From NCBI RefSeq assembly GCF_004364325.1, contig NZ_SOCP01000033.1, forward strand, positions 1 through 54,936: a stretch of DNA of 54,936 nucleotides, read 5' to 3'. The position numbers were made by a program, and so were the translations under genes. Positions 42,347-51,078 of this stretch are shown here, one piece after another; position 1 is the stretch's first letter, and the number at the start of each line of letters is the position of its first letter. Source of the DNA: Actinophytocola oryzae. GTDB taxonomy: Bacteria > Actinomycetota > Actinomycetes > Mycobacteriales > Pseudonocardiaceae. The notes beneath the pieces were generated by a model. It made no database searches and was not told the DNA's origin. It saw only the letters and a list, made by a program, of their open reading frames with translations.

Positions 42347-43918
42347 ATGACGCTCACGCCTGTTCAGCTCACCCGGCCCGCCTCGGTGACCGACGCGTTG
42401 CTGCGTCAGCTCGTCGAGAGGGTCCCCGGCACCGGCGCGACCTGGCAGCTCACCGAGGTCTACACCGGCGAGGTACTGGTCGCGCTGCCGCAGTCCGCGC
42501 CTGCCGACATCGAGGCGGCCTACGCCACGGCCCGTGCGGCGCAGCGGCAGTGGGCGGCCACCCCGGTCAGGGAACGCCTGGCCGTGTTCAGGCGGGCGCA
42601 CACGCTGTTCGTCGACAACGCGCGGACCACCGCCGACCTCATCCAGGTCGAGAGCGGCAAGAACCGGCGGATGGCGATCGAGGAAACCTGCGACCCGCCG
42701 ATGGTGATGAGCCACTACCTCAAGCGGGCCGCGAAGCTGCTCGCGCCGGTGAAACGCGGCGGGCCGGTGCCGATGCTGACCACGTCGACCGAGATCCGGC
42801 AGCCGAAGGGTGTCGTCGGCATCATCGCACCGTGGAACTTCCCGTTCGCCACCGGCATTTCCGACGCGATCCCGGCGCTGATGGCGGGCAACGCCGTGGT
42901 GTTGAAGCCCGACAACAAGACCGCGCTCTCCCCGCTGCACGGCGTGCGGATGCTGGAGGAGGCGGGCCTGCCGAAGGGCCTGTTCCAGGTGGTGTGCGGC
43001 GAGGGCCCGGACGTCGGCCCGACGCTCATCGACAACGCCGACTACGTGATGTTCACCGGCTCGACGGCCACCGGCAGGGTGATCGGGGAGCGGGCGGGCA
43101 GGAACCTCATCGGGTGCTGTCTGGAGCTGGGCGGCAAGAACCCGATGATCGTGCTCGAGGACGCCGACCTGGCGGAGACCGTGCAGGGCGCGGTGTTCGG
43201 CGCGTTCGGCAACACCGGGCAGATCTGCATGCACATCGAGCGCATCTACGTGCCGGAGTCGAGGTATGACGAGTTCAGGGACGCGTTCGTGGCGGCGGCC
43301 AAGGCGTTGGACGTCCGCGCCGCCTACGACTTCGGCCCGGAGATGGGCTCGCTCGTGTCCGTCGACCACCTGGGCCGGGTGAGGTCGCATGTGGACGACG
43401 CGGTGGCCAAGGGCGCGACCGTCCTCTGTGGAGGAAGGCCCCGCCCCGACCTCGGCCCGGCGTTCTTCGAGCCGACGGTCCTCGAGGGCGTCACGAAGGA
43501 CATGCTCTGCGGTGTCACGGAGACGTTCGGTCCCGTGGTGGCACTGCACCGGTACCGCACCGTCGACGAGGCGGTCGCGTTGGCCAACGACACCGACTAC
43601 GGCCTCAACGCGTCGGTGTGGGGCGGAAACCTGGACGCGGCGCGTGCCGTGGCCGCACGCATCGAGTCCGGCAACGTCAACATCAACGACATCCTCGCCA
43701 CCGCGTACGCCGCGAAGGGCACCCCGTCCGGCGGTGTCAAGAACTCGGGTGTCGGTGCCCGCCACGGCGACCAGGGCCTGCTGAAGTACACCGACGTGCA
43801 GAACATGGCCGTGCTGAAGAAACAGGTGATGGGCGCCAAACCGGGCGAGGACTACGGCAAGCACGTGGAACGCATGCTGTCCGGGCTGAAGATGATGCGC
43901 AGGACACGCATCCGGTAG
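42347..43918 (+). CDS. NAD(P)-dependent aldehyde dehydrogenase (succinate-semialdehyde dehydrogenase-like)
   Basis: About 523 residues. The cofactor and substrate regions include GVVGIIAPWNFPFATGISDA and FTGSTATGRVIGERAG. The general base Glu is in LELGGKNPMIV and the nucleophile in GNTGQICMHIERIYV. The C-terminal segment GTPSGGVKNSGVGARHGDQG is typical of GabD2-type enzymes. It is 13 nt behind the GMC gene and preceded by GGCGGCAGGAAC, so it is co-transcribed with it. It converts the aldehyde formed by the GMC enzyme to an acid. Confidence 0.92.
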   Translation: MTLTPVQLTRPASVTDALLRQLVERVPGTGATWQLTEVYTGEVLVALPQSAPADIEAAYATARAAQRQWAATPVRERLAVFRRAHTLFVDNARTTADLIQVESGKNRRMAIEETCDPPMVMSHYLKRAAKLLAPVKRGGPVPMLTTSTEIRQPKGVVGIIAPWNFPFATGISDAIPALMAGNAVVLKPDNKTALSPLHGVRMLEEAGLPKGLFQVVCGEGPDVGPTLIDNADYVMFTGSTATGRVIGERAGRNLIGCCLELGGKNPMIVLEDADLAETVQGAVFGAFGNTGQICMHIERIYVPESRYDEFRDAFVAAAKALDVRAAYDFGPEMGSLVSVDHLGRVRSHVDDAVAKGATVLCGGRPRPDLGPAFFEPTVLEGVTKDMLCGVTETFGPVVALHRYRTVDEAVALANDTDYGLNASVWGGNLDAARAVAARIESGNVNINDILATAYAAKGTPSGGVKNSGVGARHGDQGLLKYTDVQNMAVLKKQVMGAKPGEDYGKHVERMLSGLKMMRRTRIR

Positions 43919-43966
43919 ACCTGGACGTGATACCGTGCGGTCGGTCGTGGAACTGGGGGGTTCTCG

Positions 43967-44506
43967 TTGTCCGACACGCGTGACGCCGTCGACCGGGCGG
44001 CGGTCGCCGTCGGCTGGCACGGCTCCGTCACGCCTCGGCTCGCCTGGGGGACGGTCGAACGACGGCTCGGCACGCCGCTTCCCGGTGACTACAAGGAGTT
44101 CATGAGCCGGTTCCCGTCCGGGATGTTCCGTGACGTGATCCGGTTGTTCAACCCGGTACAGGGCAAGGAGTTCCTGGCGGAGTTCAGGGAGGACTTCGAC
44201 CGGCTCCTGATCGGCGTGGAGATCCTGTGGGAGGAGTACGGCACGTATCCGCCGTTCCCCCGGCCGGGTGGGTTGATCCCGTTCGCGTCGGACTCCTCGG
44301 GCGGGTCACTGATGTGGCTGCCGTGGACGCCCGACGTCGACCGGTGGCACGTCGTCCACCTGAGCAGGAACGTCGTCAGGGGCTACAACAGAACCAGACG
44401 GTCGATGACCTCGGTGATGCGTGAACTCGCGACCAGCCGAAGCAGTCGCAACATCCTCGAGTGGGACCTGGCCGACACCGGGCGCACCTTCGAGCCGTTC
44501 ACCTGA
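43967..44506 (+). CDS. SUKH (SMI1/KNR4-like) family protein
   Basis: About 179 residues. The N-terminal segment AWGTVERRLGTPLPGDYKEF MSRF (read with the break) has the typical W-x-x-x-E-x-x-L-G-x-x-L-P-x-D-Y of the SUKH domain; LIPFASDSSGGSLMWLPW is the second conserved strand region. Bacterial SUKH proteins are often immunity proteins against contact-dependent or polymorphic toxins, but no toxin gene is adjacent. The start appears to be a TTG at 43967 behind a G-run. It ends 5 nt from the stop of the convergent histidine kinase. Confidence 0.82.
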   Translation: MSDTRDAVDRAAVAVGWHGSVTPRLAWGTVERRLGTPLPGDYKEFMSRFPSGMFRDVIRLFNPVQGKEFLAEFREDFDRLLIGVEILWEEYGTYPPFPRPGGLIPFASDSSGGSLMWLPWTPDVDRWHVVHLSRNVVRGYNRTRRSMTSVMRELATSRSSRNILEWDLADTGRTFEPFT

Positions 44507-44511
44507 GGCGG

Positions 44512-45303
44512 TCACCGACCTCGGCGCGTGGCGTGGTCTGCCGGGAACGTGACCCGGACGGTGGTACCCCGCCCGGGCGCCGAGGTGACCCCGACCGTGC
44601 CGCCGTGTGCGGTCGTGATCGCCTCGACGATGGCCAGGCCAAGGCCCGACGAGCCGCCGCCGCGGCCGGGATCGGCGCGGTAGAAGCGGTCGAACACGTG
44701 CGGCAGGTGCTCGGGCGCGATCCCGTCGCCCTCGTCGTGGACCGCGACCTCCACCTGTTCGTCCCGCGTACCGACGGAAACCGTGACCGGCGTGCCCGGT
44801 CGGGTGTGCTGCACCGCGTTGCCGACGAGGTTGCGCAGCACCTGCTGGATGCGTGGCCCGTCGCCGTCGACGACCGCCTCCGCTGCCCCGCGCATGGTGA
44901 TGACCCGGTCTGCGCTGACCACCCGTGCGTCGTCCACCACCTCGCCCGCCAGCGCCACCACGTCCACCGGCTCCCGGTCCAGCGGCTGGGCCGCGTCGAG
45001 CTGGGCCAGCAGTGACAGCTCGTCGACGAGCAGCCGCATCCTGCCCACCTCCGCCTGCATCCGTGCCATGGCGTGGTCGAGCTGTTCCGGGTCGCGGAGA
45101 CCACCCTGCGCGTACAGGTCGATCCACCCGTGCATGGTCGCCAGCGGCGTCCGCAGCTCGTGACTGGCGTCCGCGACGAAGCTGCGCAGCCGGTCCTGGG
45201 CGCGTCGCTGCGCGTCGAACGCGTTCCTCACCGCGGTGGCCACGGCGGCCTCCGGGCCGGCGAGCAGCGCGATGACGGCCAGCCGCCACCGGGACCGCTT
45301 CAC
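44512..45303 (-). CDS. Sensor histidine kinase lacking its sensor and HAMP domains
   Basis: About 263 residues. The dimerisation box FVADASHELRTPLATMHGW carries the phosphorylatable His; the ATPase domain has the N box QQVLRNLVGNAVQHT, G1 HDEGDGIAPEHLP and G2 GSSGLGLAIV. The N-terminus is only ~35 residues (LAVIALLAG, then PEAAVATAVRNAFDAQRRAQ). Relatives have two membrane helices, an extracellular sensor and a HAMP domain there. It looks as if an internal deletion joined the first membrane helix to the linker before the His box. The GTG start overlaps the TGA of the response regulator gene, so coupling is intact. It may be a constitutive or partner-dependent kinase, or a decaying gene. Confidence 0.85.
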   Translation of the reverse strand: MKRSRWRLAVIALLAGPEAAVATAVRNAFDAQRRAQDRLRSFVADASHELRTPLATMHGWIDLYAQGGLRDPEQLDHAMARMQAEVGRMRLLVDELSLLAQLDAAQPLDREPVDVVALAGEVVDDARVVSADRVITMRGAAEAVVDGDGPRIQQVLRNLVGNAVQHTRPGTPVTVSVGTRDEQVEVAVHDEGDGIAPEHLPHVFDRFYRADPGRGGGSSGLGLAIVEAITTAHGGTVGVTSAPGRGTTVRVTFPADHATRRGR

Positions 45304-45995
45304 GGCCGCACCGGCCGCAGGCTGTACCCGAAGCCCCGCACGGTGTGGACCATCGACGGCCCGCCGAAGTCGATCTTGCGGCGCAGGTTGGAGACGAAGC
45401 GTTCGACCACGCCCGCGTCGCCGCCGAAGTCGTACTGCCACACGTGGTTCAGGATCTGCGCCTTGGAGACCACCCGTCCGGTGTTGGCCAGCAGATAACG
45501 CAGCAGCCGGAACTCGGTGGGGGACAGCTCTACTGGGCGCCCGCCCCTGGTCACCACGTGCCGGGCCTCGTCCAGCTCGAGGTCGCCGCAGCGCAGCACG
45601 TCCTCCGGCTCGGATGGCGGCACGCGGCGGGCACGCCGCAGCAGCGCCTCCAGCCGCGCCGCGACCTCCACCACGTCGAACGGCTTGGTGAGGTAGTCGT
45701 CGCCGCCCATGCGCAGCCCACGCACGCGGTCGTCCAGCTCGTCGCGGGCCGTCAGGAACATCACCGGCACGTCGACACCCCGCGTGCGCAGCAGGTGCAC
45801 CAGGTCGAAGCCGTCCGTGCCGGGCAGCATCACGTCCAGCACGATCGCGTCGGGGGTGCGTGCGCCGATCGCGGTCAGCGCGGCGGGCACGTCGCCCGCC
45901 GCCTCGACCTCGAAACCCGCGAACCGCAACGCGGACAGCAGCAGCTCTCGCAGTCCCGGATCGTCGTCCACCACAAGGATGCTGTTCTGTGTCAT
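45300..45995 (-). CDS. OmpR-family response regulator
   Basis: About 231 residues. The receiver domain has the acidic pair SILVVDDDPGLRELLL, the phospho-accepting Asp in AIVLDVMLPGTDGFDLV, and Lys in DYLTKPF. The C-terminal winged helix is typical (LSPTEFRLLRYLLANTGRVV, VSNLRRKIDFGGPSMVHTV, GFGYSL). It is the middle gene of an operon MmpL transporter - response regulator - histidine kinase (48 nt after the transporter; 4-nt overlap with the kinase). It likely regulates that operon. Confidence 0.93.
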   Translation of the reverse strand: MTQNSILVVDDDPGLRELLLSALRFAGFEVEAAGDVPAALTAIGARTPDAIVLDVMLPGTDGFDLVHLLRTRGVDVPVMFLTARDELDDRVRGLRMGGDDYLTKPFDVVEVAARLEALLRRARRVPPSEPEDVLRCGDLELDEARHVVTRGGRPVELSPTEFRLLRYLLANTGRVVSKAQILNHVWQYDFGGDAGVVERFVSNLRRKIDFGGPSMVHTVRGFGYSLRPVRP

Positions 45996-46043
45996 GGCCT
46001 CGCTCCGCTCGGCGCTTCGCGGCCCGTTCCCGGCGCTCGGTCC

Positions 46044-48140
46044 CTATTCCACCATCACGACGGAAGGCCGCTCCACGTCCAGGTTCGGCAGCACACGGTC
46101 GAGCCACCGCGGCAGCCACCAGGCCCGGTGCCGGGCCAGCGTCAGCACCGCGGGCACGAGTGTCATCCGGATCAGGAACGCGTCCAGCAGGACCCCCACC
46201 GCGAGTGCGAACGCGATCGGCTTGAGCGTGGCGTCGCCGTCCGGGGCGAAACCGGCGAAGACCGCGACCATGATCAGGGCCGCCGCCGCGACCACGCGTC
46301 CCGAGGCCTGGAACCCGTTGGTGACGGCGCCTCGCGGGTCGCCGCCCCGGACGTACTCCTCGTGCATGCGGCTGACCAGGAAGACCTCGTAGTCCATGGC
46401 CAGGCCGAACAGGACCGCCATGAGGATGACCGGCATGAAGCTGATCACCGGCCCGGTGTGCGGAACGCCGACCAGCTCGGCGAGCCAGCCCCACTGGAAC
46501 ACCGCGACCACCGCGCCCAGCGACGCGCCGACCGACAGCAGGAAGCCCAGCGTCGCCTTCAGCGGCACCACCAGCGACCGGAACGCGATCATCAGCAGCA
46601 GGAAGGCCAGCCCCACGACGATGAGGGCGAACGGCACGAGCGAGGCACCGAGCAACTCGGAGATGTCGATGCCGATGGCGGTCGCGCCGGTCACCCCCAC
46701 GGACGTCCCGCCCGCGGCCTCGAGGTCGGCCACCACCCGGTGGGTGCGTTCGTCCTGCGGGCCGGTCTCGGGGATCACCCGCACCAGCGCGTACCGGCCG
46801 TCCGAGGACAGCTGCGGTCTGCCGACCGCGGCCACTCCGTCCACCGCGCCGAGCCGGTCGGCCAGAGCCTCGGCCGTGTCGCCCCCGGTCCGGAGGTCGG
46901 CGAGGACCACCAGCGGGCCGTTGAACCCCGGTCCGAACGCGGCGGCCGTCAGGTCGTACGCCTGCCGCTGGGTGCTCTTCGCCGGTGCGGAACCGTTGTC
47001 GGTGAGCGCGAGCCGCAACCCCGCCGCGGGCAGGGCCATGACGCCGAGCACCACGACGACGGCGAGCGTCGTGACCAGTGGGCGGCGGGTGACGAGCCGG
47101 ACCCAGCGTGCCCCCAGCGTGGACCTGCCGTCGTGTCGGGCGGCACGTGAGGCGGGCCGGGGCCGCAGCCGCTCCCCGGCGAAGCCCAGCAGCGCCGGGA
47201 TCAACGTGGTCGCGACCAGTACGGCGACGAGCACGGCACCTGCCGCGGCCAGTCCCATCGCGGTCAGGAACGGGATCCGGACGACGGTCAGCCCGGCCAG
47301 GGCGACGAGCACGGTGAGGCCGGCGAAGACGACGGCGGCACCGGCCGTGCCGATCGCGCGGGCGGCGGACTCGGCCACCGTCATGCCGGACGCGAGCTGT
47401 GAGCGGTGTCGGCCGACGATGAACAGGGCGTAGTCGATGCCGACCGCGAGACCGAGCATGAGGGCGAGGGCGGGTGCGGTCGTCGGCAGGGTCACCGCGC
47501 CCGTGACCACGGTGAGGCCCGCGACGGTCGCGCCCACCCCGAGCAGCGCGGTGAGCAGCGGAAGCCCGGCCGCCACGAGCGACCCGAACGTGATGACGAG
47601 GACGACGAGCGCGATCAGCAACCCCAGCGCCTCGGTGCCGTGGCCGCTCTCGGCCTCGCCGTGGACCGAGCCGCCGACCTCCACCCGCAGCCCCGCCGCG
47701 CGAGCCGGTCGGAACACCTCCTCCAACGCGTCGAGCGAGGCGCTCTCCACGCGGACGGCCTTCTCGCGGTAGGCGACGGTCGCCAGCGCGGTGCCACCGT
47801 CGGGAGAGATCAAGGGGCTCGCCACCCCGGCGACCTGGGGCGCGTTCGCCGCCGCACGCAGGGTCCGGTCGATCACGGCCCGGTACCCGGCGACACCCCG
47901 TCCGGCGGGCGCGACGAACACCACCTGCGCGGAGGCACCCGCGGCGCCGGGGAACTGCTCGGCGACGGTGTCCAGGGTCTGCTGGGCGCGCGAGCCGGGG
48001 ATCGAGAAGTCGTCCTCGTAGGAGCCGCCCGAGGTGGCGGCGAGTGCCCCGGCGGCGGCCAGGACGACCAGCCAGGCCGTCAGGACGGTCCGGCGGCGCC
48101 GGTGGGTCCAGGCGCCGAGCCGGTAGAGCAGTGCGGCCAT
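46044..48140 (-). CDS. MmpL/RND-family transporter
   Basis: About 698 residues with the 12-helix, two-repeat layout of the MMPL family. After the first helix (RRTVLTAWLVVLAAAGALAA) there is a large extracellular loop containing GSRAQQTLDTVAEQFPG. Helices 2-6 have ALALMLGLAVGIDYALFIVG with the proton-relay Asp-Tyr pair; the second half repeats this as MAVLFGLAMDYEVFLVSRMH. It exports hydrophobic molecules or lipids using the proton gradient. ATG 48140 is preceded by GGGAG. It starts the operon with the two-component pair, which probably controls it. Confidence 0.9.
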   Translation of the reverse strand: MAALLYRLGAWTHRRRRTVLTAWLVVLAAAGALAATSGGSYEDDFSIPGSRAQQTLDTVAEQFPGAAGASAQVVFVAPAGRGVAGYRAVIDRTLRAAANAPQVAGVASPLISPDGGTALATVAYREKAVRVESASLDALEEVFRPARAAGLRVEVGGSVHGEAESGHGTEALGLLIALVVLVITFGSLVAAGLPLLTALLGVGATVAGLTVVTGAVTLPTTAPALALMLGLAVGIDYALFIVGRHRSQLASGMTVAESAARAIGTAGAAVVFAGLTVLVALAGLTVVRIPFLTAMGLAAAGAVLVAVLVATTLIPALLGFAGERLRPRPASRAARHDGRSTLGARWVRLVTRRPLVTTLAVVVVLGVMALPAAGLRLALTDNGSAPAKSTQRQAYDLTAAAFGPGFNGPLVVLADLRTGGDTAEALADRLGAVDGVAAVGRPQLSSDGRYALVRVIPETGPQDERTHRVVADLEAAGGTSVGVTGATAIGIDISELLGASLVPFALIVVGLAFLLLMIAFRSLVVPLKATLGFLLSVGASLGAVVAVFQWGWLAELVGVPHTGPVISFMPVILMAVLFGLAMDYEVFLVSRMHEEYVRGGDPRGAVTNGFQASGRVVAAAALIMVAVFAGFAPDGDATLKPIAFALAVGVLLDAFLIRMTLVPAVLTLARHRAWWLPRWLDRVLPNLDVERPSVVMVE

Positions 48141-48256
48141 GACGTGTGCTCCCGTGGTCGTGGATCCAGGAGCCTCATCGCACCGCCCGCACCTGAGGAC
48201 CCACCGCCCGCGAAGCTGACGGTTACCTGACGGCCGGAAGGCCTAGGCTCGGCGGG

Positions 48257-48922
48257 GTGACAGGTCGACTCGTCACCGAGACGCTCGACTACGACGGTGG
48301 CCGGCGGGTCACGGCGTACGTTCCGGCGGCGCCACCCCGGGCCGTCGTGTACGCCGGCGACGGTCAGTCGATCGCGTCGTGGGGAGGCGTTCTCGAGGCG
48401 CCCGGCCTGCCGCCCACGATGATCGTCGCCGCGCACCGCCTCGACGACGAGACACGGCGGATCCACGAGTACTCACCGGGCGAGAGCACGGCCGACTTCA
48501 CCTTCGACCCGGCACGGTTCGCCGCCCACGAGAGGTTCTTCGTCGAGGACGTGCGCAGGTGGGCGCGGTCGCGGTTCGGCCTCGCGCTGCCCACCGAGCG
48601 GACCGCGGTGTTCGGTGTCTCGGCCGGTGGCGAGCTGGCGCTCGCCATGGGGCTTCGCCATCCCGACGTGTACGGCACCGTCTTCTGCGCGTCGCCGGGC
48701 GGCGGGTACCGGCCGCCCGCCGTGATGCCGGCGTCGCTCCCGCGTGCCTACCTCGTCGGCGGCACGCGGGAGCCGTGGTTCCTCGCGAACGCGACCCGGT
48801 GGGCCGACGCGCTGCGTGGCGCCGGTGCGGACGTCGTCATGACGGAACGGGCCGGGCCGCACGGCGGCGCGTTCTGGCGCGAGGAGCTACCGCTGATGGT
48901 GGCGTGGGCGTTCGCGCCCTGA
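48257..48922 (+). CDS. Esterase D/enterochelin-esterase-like alpha/beta hydrolase
   Basis: About 221 residues, no signal peptide. The nucleophile elbow is AVFGVSAGGELALAMG; PHGGAFWREELPLMVAWAF carries the likely catalytic His near the C-terminus. The N-terminal VVYAGDGQSIASWGGVLEA is the oxyanion-hole side of the fold. Substrate unknown. GTG 48257. It is divergent from the MmpL operon across 116 nt and ends 3 nt before the stop of the convergent propeller gene. Confidence 0.82.
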   Translation: MTGRLVTETLDYDGGRRVTAYVPAAPPRAVVYAGDGQSIASWGGVLEAPGLPPTMIVAAHRLDDETRRIHEYSPGESTADFTFDPARFAAHERFFVEDVRRWARSRFGLALPTERTAVFGVSAGGELALAMGLRHPDVYGTVFCASPGGGYRPPAVMPASLPRAYLVGGTREPWFLANATRWADALRGAGADVVMTERAGPHGGAFWREELPLMVAWAFAP

Positions 48923-48925
48923 GAC

Positions 48926-49909
48926 TCAGACGGCCTTCGCGACGGCTATGGCACCCGCCAGGCGTTCGCCCGCCTCGTAGAACATGTACTCCACGCCGCC
49001 GTCGTTGCCGAAGGACGGGGCGGCGCAGCGGCCGTTGTCCGGGGCGCCGGACAGGGGTGTGTGGAAGACACCCAGGTGGTTGCGCTTGGTGAAGTCGTTG
49101 CCCACCTCGGTGATGAGCATCTGACCGCCGTGACCCCTGTCCCGGTGGTAGATCACATAGGTGCTGCCGCCGCGGGTCTCGACCGTCGGGGCGCCGATGT
49201 CCTGGGCACCGACGTCCTGCGGCCGGATCAGCGGCGTCTGCGAGAAGGTCCAGTTCCGTGCGTCGGCCGACCAGCCCCAGCCGATCGAGCGCCGGTTCGT
49301 CGTGTTGTTGATCATGAACACCATCACGTACCGGGCGCCGAGCGCGGGCAGGTCGTGGCGGACCACCCTCGCGTAGGAGGTCTCCGTGGTGCCCGACGGC
49401 AGCATCGACGTGGACAGCACGACCTTGTCGTAGGTGAAGTCGATGCCGTCCTTCGACCGCGCAAGCCGGGTCGTGGTGTTCTCCCCGTGGAAGTACAGCC
49501 ACATCTCGCCGACGTCCTCGTTCCACAGCACGTGCGACGACGAGACGTGCGAGACGTTGTAGTACGGCGCCCAGTTGTTCCTGACGATGGGGTTGTTCGG
49601 GTACTCGGTGAACGGCCCGTCGAGGTGCTCGCCGTAGCTCAGGCAGATGCCGCCCGGCGCGTCGTGCGGCGCGTAGTACAGGTAGTACTTCGCGAGCGGG
49701 TTCGGCACCCGGCCGCGGGCGCCCCGGATGCACGGGAAGATCAGCTCGCCGGTCGGGTTGTACCGCAGCTTGCTCTTGTCGAACGCGACACCGAGGTAGC
49801 GGTAGTCGGGGAAGCCACCGGGGGCGGCGGACGCGGTGCGGGGGAGCGCCAGACCGATGCCGATGCCCGCCGCGGCGCCGAGGAGGGTTCGTCGAGTGAG
49901 GTCAGCCAT
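48926..49909 (-). CDS. Tat-exported five-bladed beta-propeller protein (glycoside hydrolase-like)
   Basis: About 327 residues. A twin-arginine signal (LTRRTLLGAAAGIGIGLALP, then ASAAPGG) predicts Tat export of a folded protein. The mature part resembles GH43/GH32/GH117-type five-bladed propellers: YYLYYAPHDAPGGICLSYGE, GPFTEYPNNPIVRNNWAPYY, MWLYFHGENTTTRLARSKDG, and PTVETRGGSTYVIYHRDRG. No firm catalytic triad can be assigned by eye. It is divergent from the LacI gene and has a LacI-type operator 39 nt before its ATG, so it is probably part of the same regulon and may act on an external carbohydrate. Confidence 0.75.
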   Translation of the reverse strand: MADLTRRTLLGAAAGIGIGLALPRTASAAPGGFPDYRYLGVAFDKSKLRYNPTGELIFPCIRGARGRVPNPLAKYYLYYAPHDAPGGICLSYGEHLDGPFTEYPNNPIVRNNWAPYYNVSHVSSSHVLWNEDVGEMWLYFHGENTTTRLARSKDGIDFTYDKVVLSTSMLPSGTTETSYARVVRHDLPALGARYVMVFMINNTTNRRSIGWGWSADARNWTFSQTPLIRPQDVGAQDIGAPTVETRGGSTYVIYHRDRGHGGQMLITEVGNDFTKRNHLGVFHTPLSGAPDNGRCAAPSFGNDGGVEYMFYEAGERLAGAIAVAKAV

Positions 49910-49948
49910 GGCTCGACAGTCCCTGTGACGTGTGCCACCGTCAAGGTG

Positions 49949-49962
49949 CTAATACGTATTAG
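49949..49962. promoter_or_regulatory. LacI-type operator O1
   Basis: CTAATACGTATTAG is a perfect 14-bp palindrome located 39 nt before the start of the propeller gene. It shares both arms (CTAAT/ATTAG) with a second site 78 bp away, centre to centre. Confidence 0.75.
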
Positions 49963-50026
49963 TCCAAACACGGTCGTTTTTGGCCCGAACAGTTGACGAA
50001 ACGGCGCGACACGGCGTTGGCTCCTG

Positions 50027-50040
50027 CTAATCCGCATTAG
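50027..50040. promoter_or_regulatory. LacI-type operator O2
   Basis: CTAATCCGCATTAG has the same CTAAT/ATTAG arms as O1 with a different centre. It lies 15 nt before the lacI-type ATG, covering its promoter/leader, and fits autoregulation. Confidence 0.75.
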
Positions 50041-50055
50041 CGCGAGGAGCACGAG

Positions 50056-51072
50056 ATGCCGCCAGGACGCCCGCCACGGCAGGCCGACATCGCCAGGATC
50101 GCCGGCGTGTCGCAGGCCACCGTGTCCGTCGTGCTCGGCGGCAACCGCGCGGGCGTGCGCATGGCCGACGAGACCCGCCGCCGGGTGCTGGAGGTGGCCG
50201 AGGACCTCGGGTACGTGCCGCACCCGGTGGCGACCCGGCTCGCCTCCGCACGCACCAACATGATCGGCCTCTACACGTTCCGCACCACGTTCCCGACCGA
50301 CGTCGCCGACTCCTACTACCCGATCCTGGTCGGGGTCGAGGAGGCCGCGGCGTCGCTCGGCCAGGACCTCGTGCTCTTCACCGGCACGACCGGCGGGGGA
50401 ACCCACAGCGCCGCCGCGATCCGCAGGGTCCGCATCGCCGACGGCTGCCTGTTCTTCGGCAGGCACGTGCCGGGCGAGCCGATCGCGCGGCTGGTCGACT
50501 CCGGCTTCCCGCTGGTCTACATCGGACGCAGGCACGAACTGGCCGGCCGGATCCCCTACGTGGGCGCGGACTACGTGACCGCGTCCGCCGACCTCGTCAC
50601 GAGCCTGCACGACCTCGGCCACCGCACCATCCGCTACGTGCGGGAGAACGACGACGCGCCGCCGTCGGCCGACCGCGAGCACGGCGTGCGCAGGGCCGCC
50701 CCGGATGCCGTGCTCACCCGCCTCGAACACGGCACCCTGCCGGTCGACACCGTGCGGGGCTGGGTGCGTGACGGCGTCACCGCGATCGTGGTCGAGGAGA
50801 CCGACACCGGCGCCGCCTACACCGCGGTGCGCCGCGCGCTCGACGCCGCCGGACTGTCCACACCGGACGACGTGTCGCTCGCCGTGCTGGGCCGCCCGCC
50901 CACACCGGACGGCGGCGTCACCGGCTTCGAGGTGCCGTTCCGCGCCATGGGCGGCCAGGCCGTCCACCTGCTCGTCGACCTGATCACCGAACAGGAGACC
51001 GTGCCGCAGCGCCTGCTGCGGTGCCCACCCGTGGCCGGCCGCACCGCCGGCGCAGCACCGAAGAGGAGCTAG
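50056..51072 (+). CDS. LacI-family transcriptional regulator
   Basis: About 338 residues. The helix-turn-helix is QADIARIAGVSQATVSVVLG, followed by the hinge VLEVAEDLGYVPHPVATRLA. The periplasmic-binding-protein-like effector domain fills the rest (GLYTFRTTFPTDVADSYYPI, then FFGRHVPGEPIARLVDSGFP). It probably represses the FAD oxidoreductase/HydA genes behind it and the divergent propeller through the two CTAAT-N4-ATTAG sites. The effector is unknown, probably a sugar or related small molecule. It ends 6 nt before the next gene, so it is co-transcribed with its likely targets. Confidence 0.92.
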   Translation: MPPGRPPRQADIARIAGVSQATVSVVLGGNRAGVRMADETRRRVLEVAEDLGYVPHPVATRLASARTNMIGLYTFRTTFPTDVADSYYPILVGVEEAAASLGQDLVLFTGTTGGGTHSAAAIRRVRIADGCLFFGRHVPGEPIARLVDSGFPLVYIGRRHELAGRIPYVGADYVTASADLVTSLHDLGHRTIRYVRENDDAPPSADREHGVRRAAPDAVLTRLEHGTLPVDTVRGWVRDGVTAIVVEETDTGAAYTAVRRALDAAGLSTPDDVSLAVLGRPPTPDGGVTGFEVPFRAMGGQAVHLLVDLITEQETVPQRLLRCPPVAGRTAGAAPKRS

Positions 51073-51078
51073 TCCCAG

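Noticed and set aside
43967..44506. A toxin-immunity locus suggested by the SUKH protein
   Set aside because: No toxin, secretion or repeat-rich gene is adjacent; only the family membership supports it.
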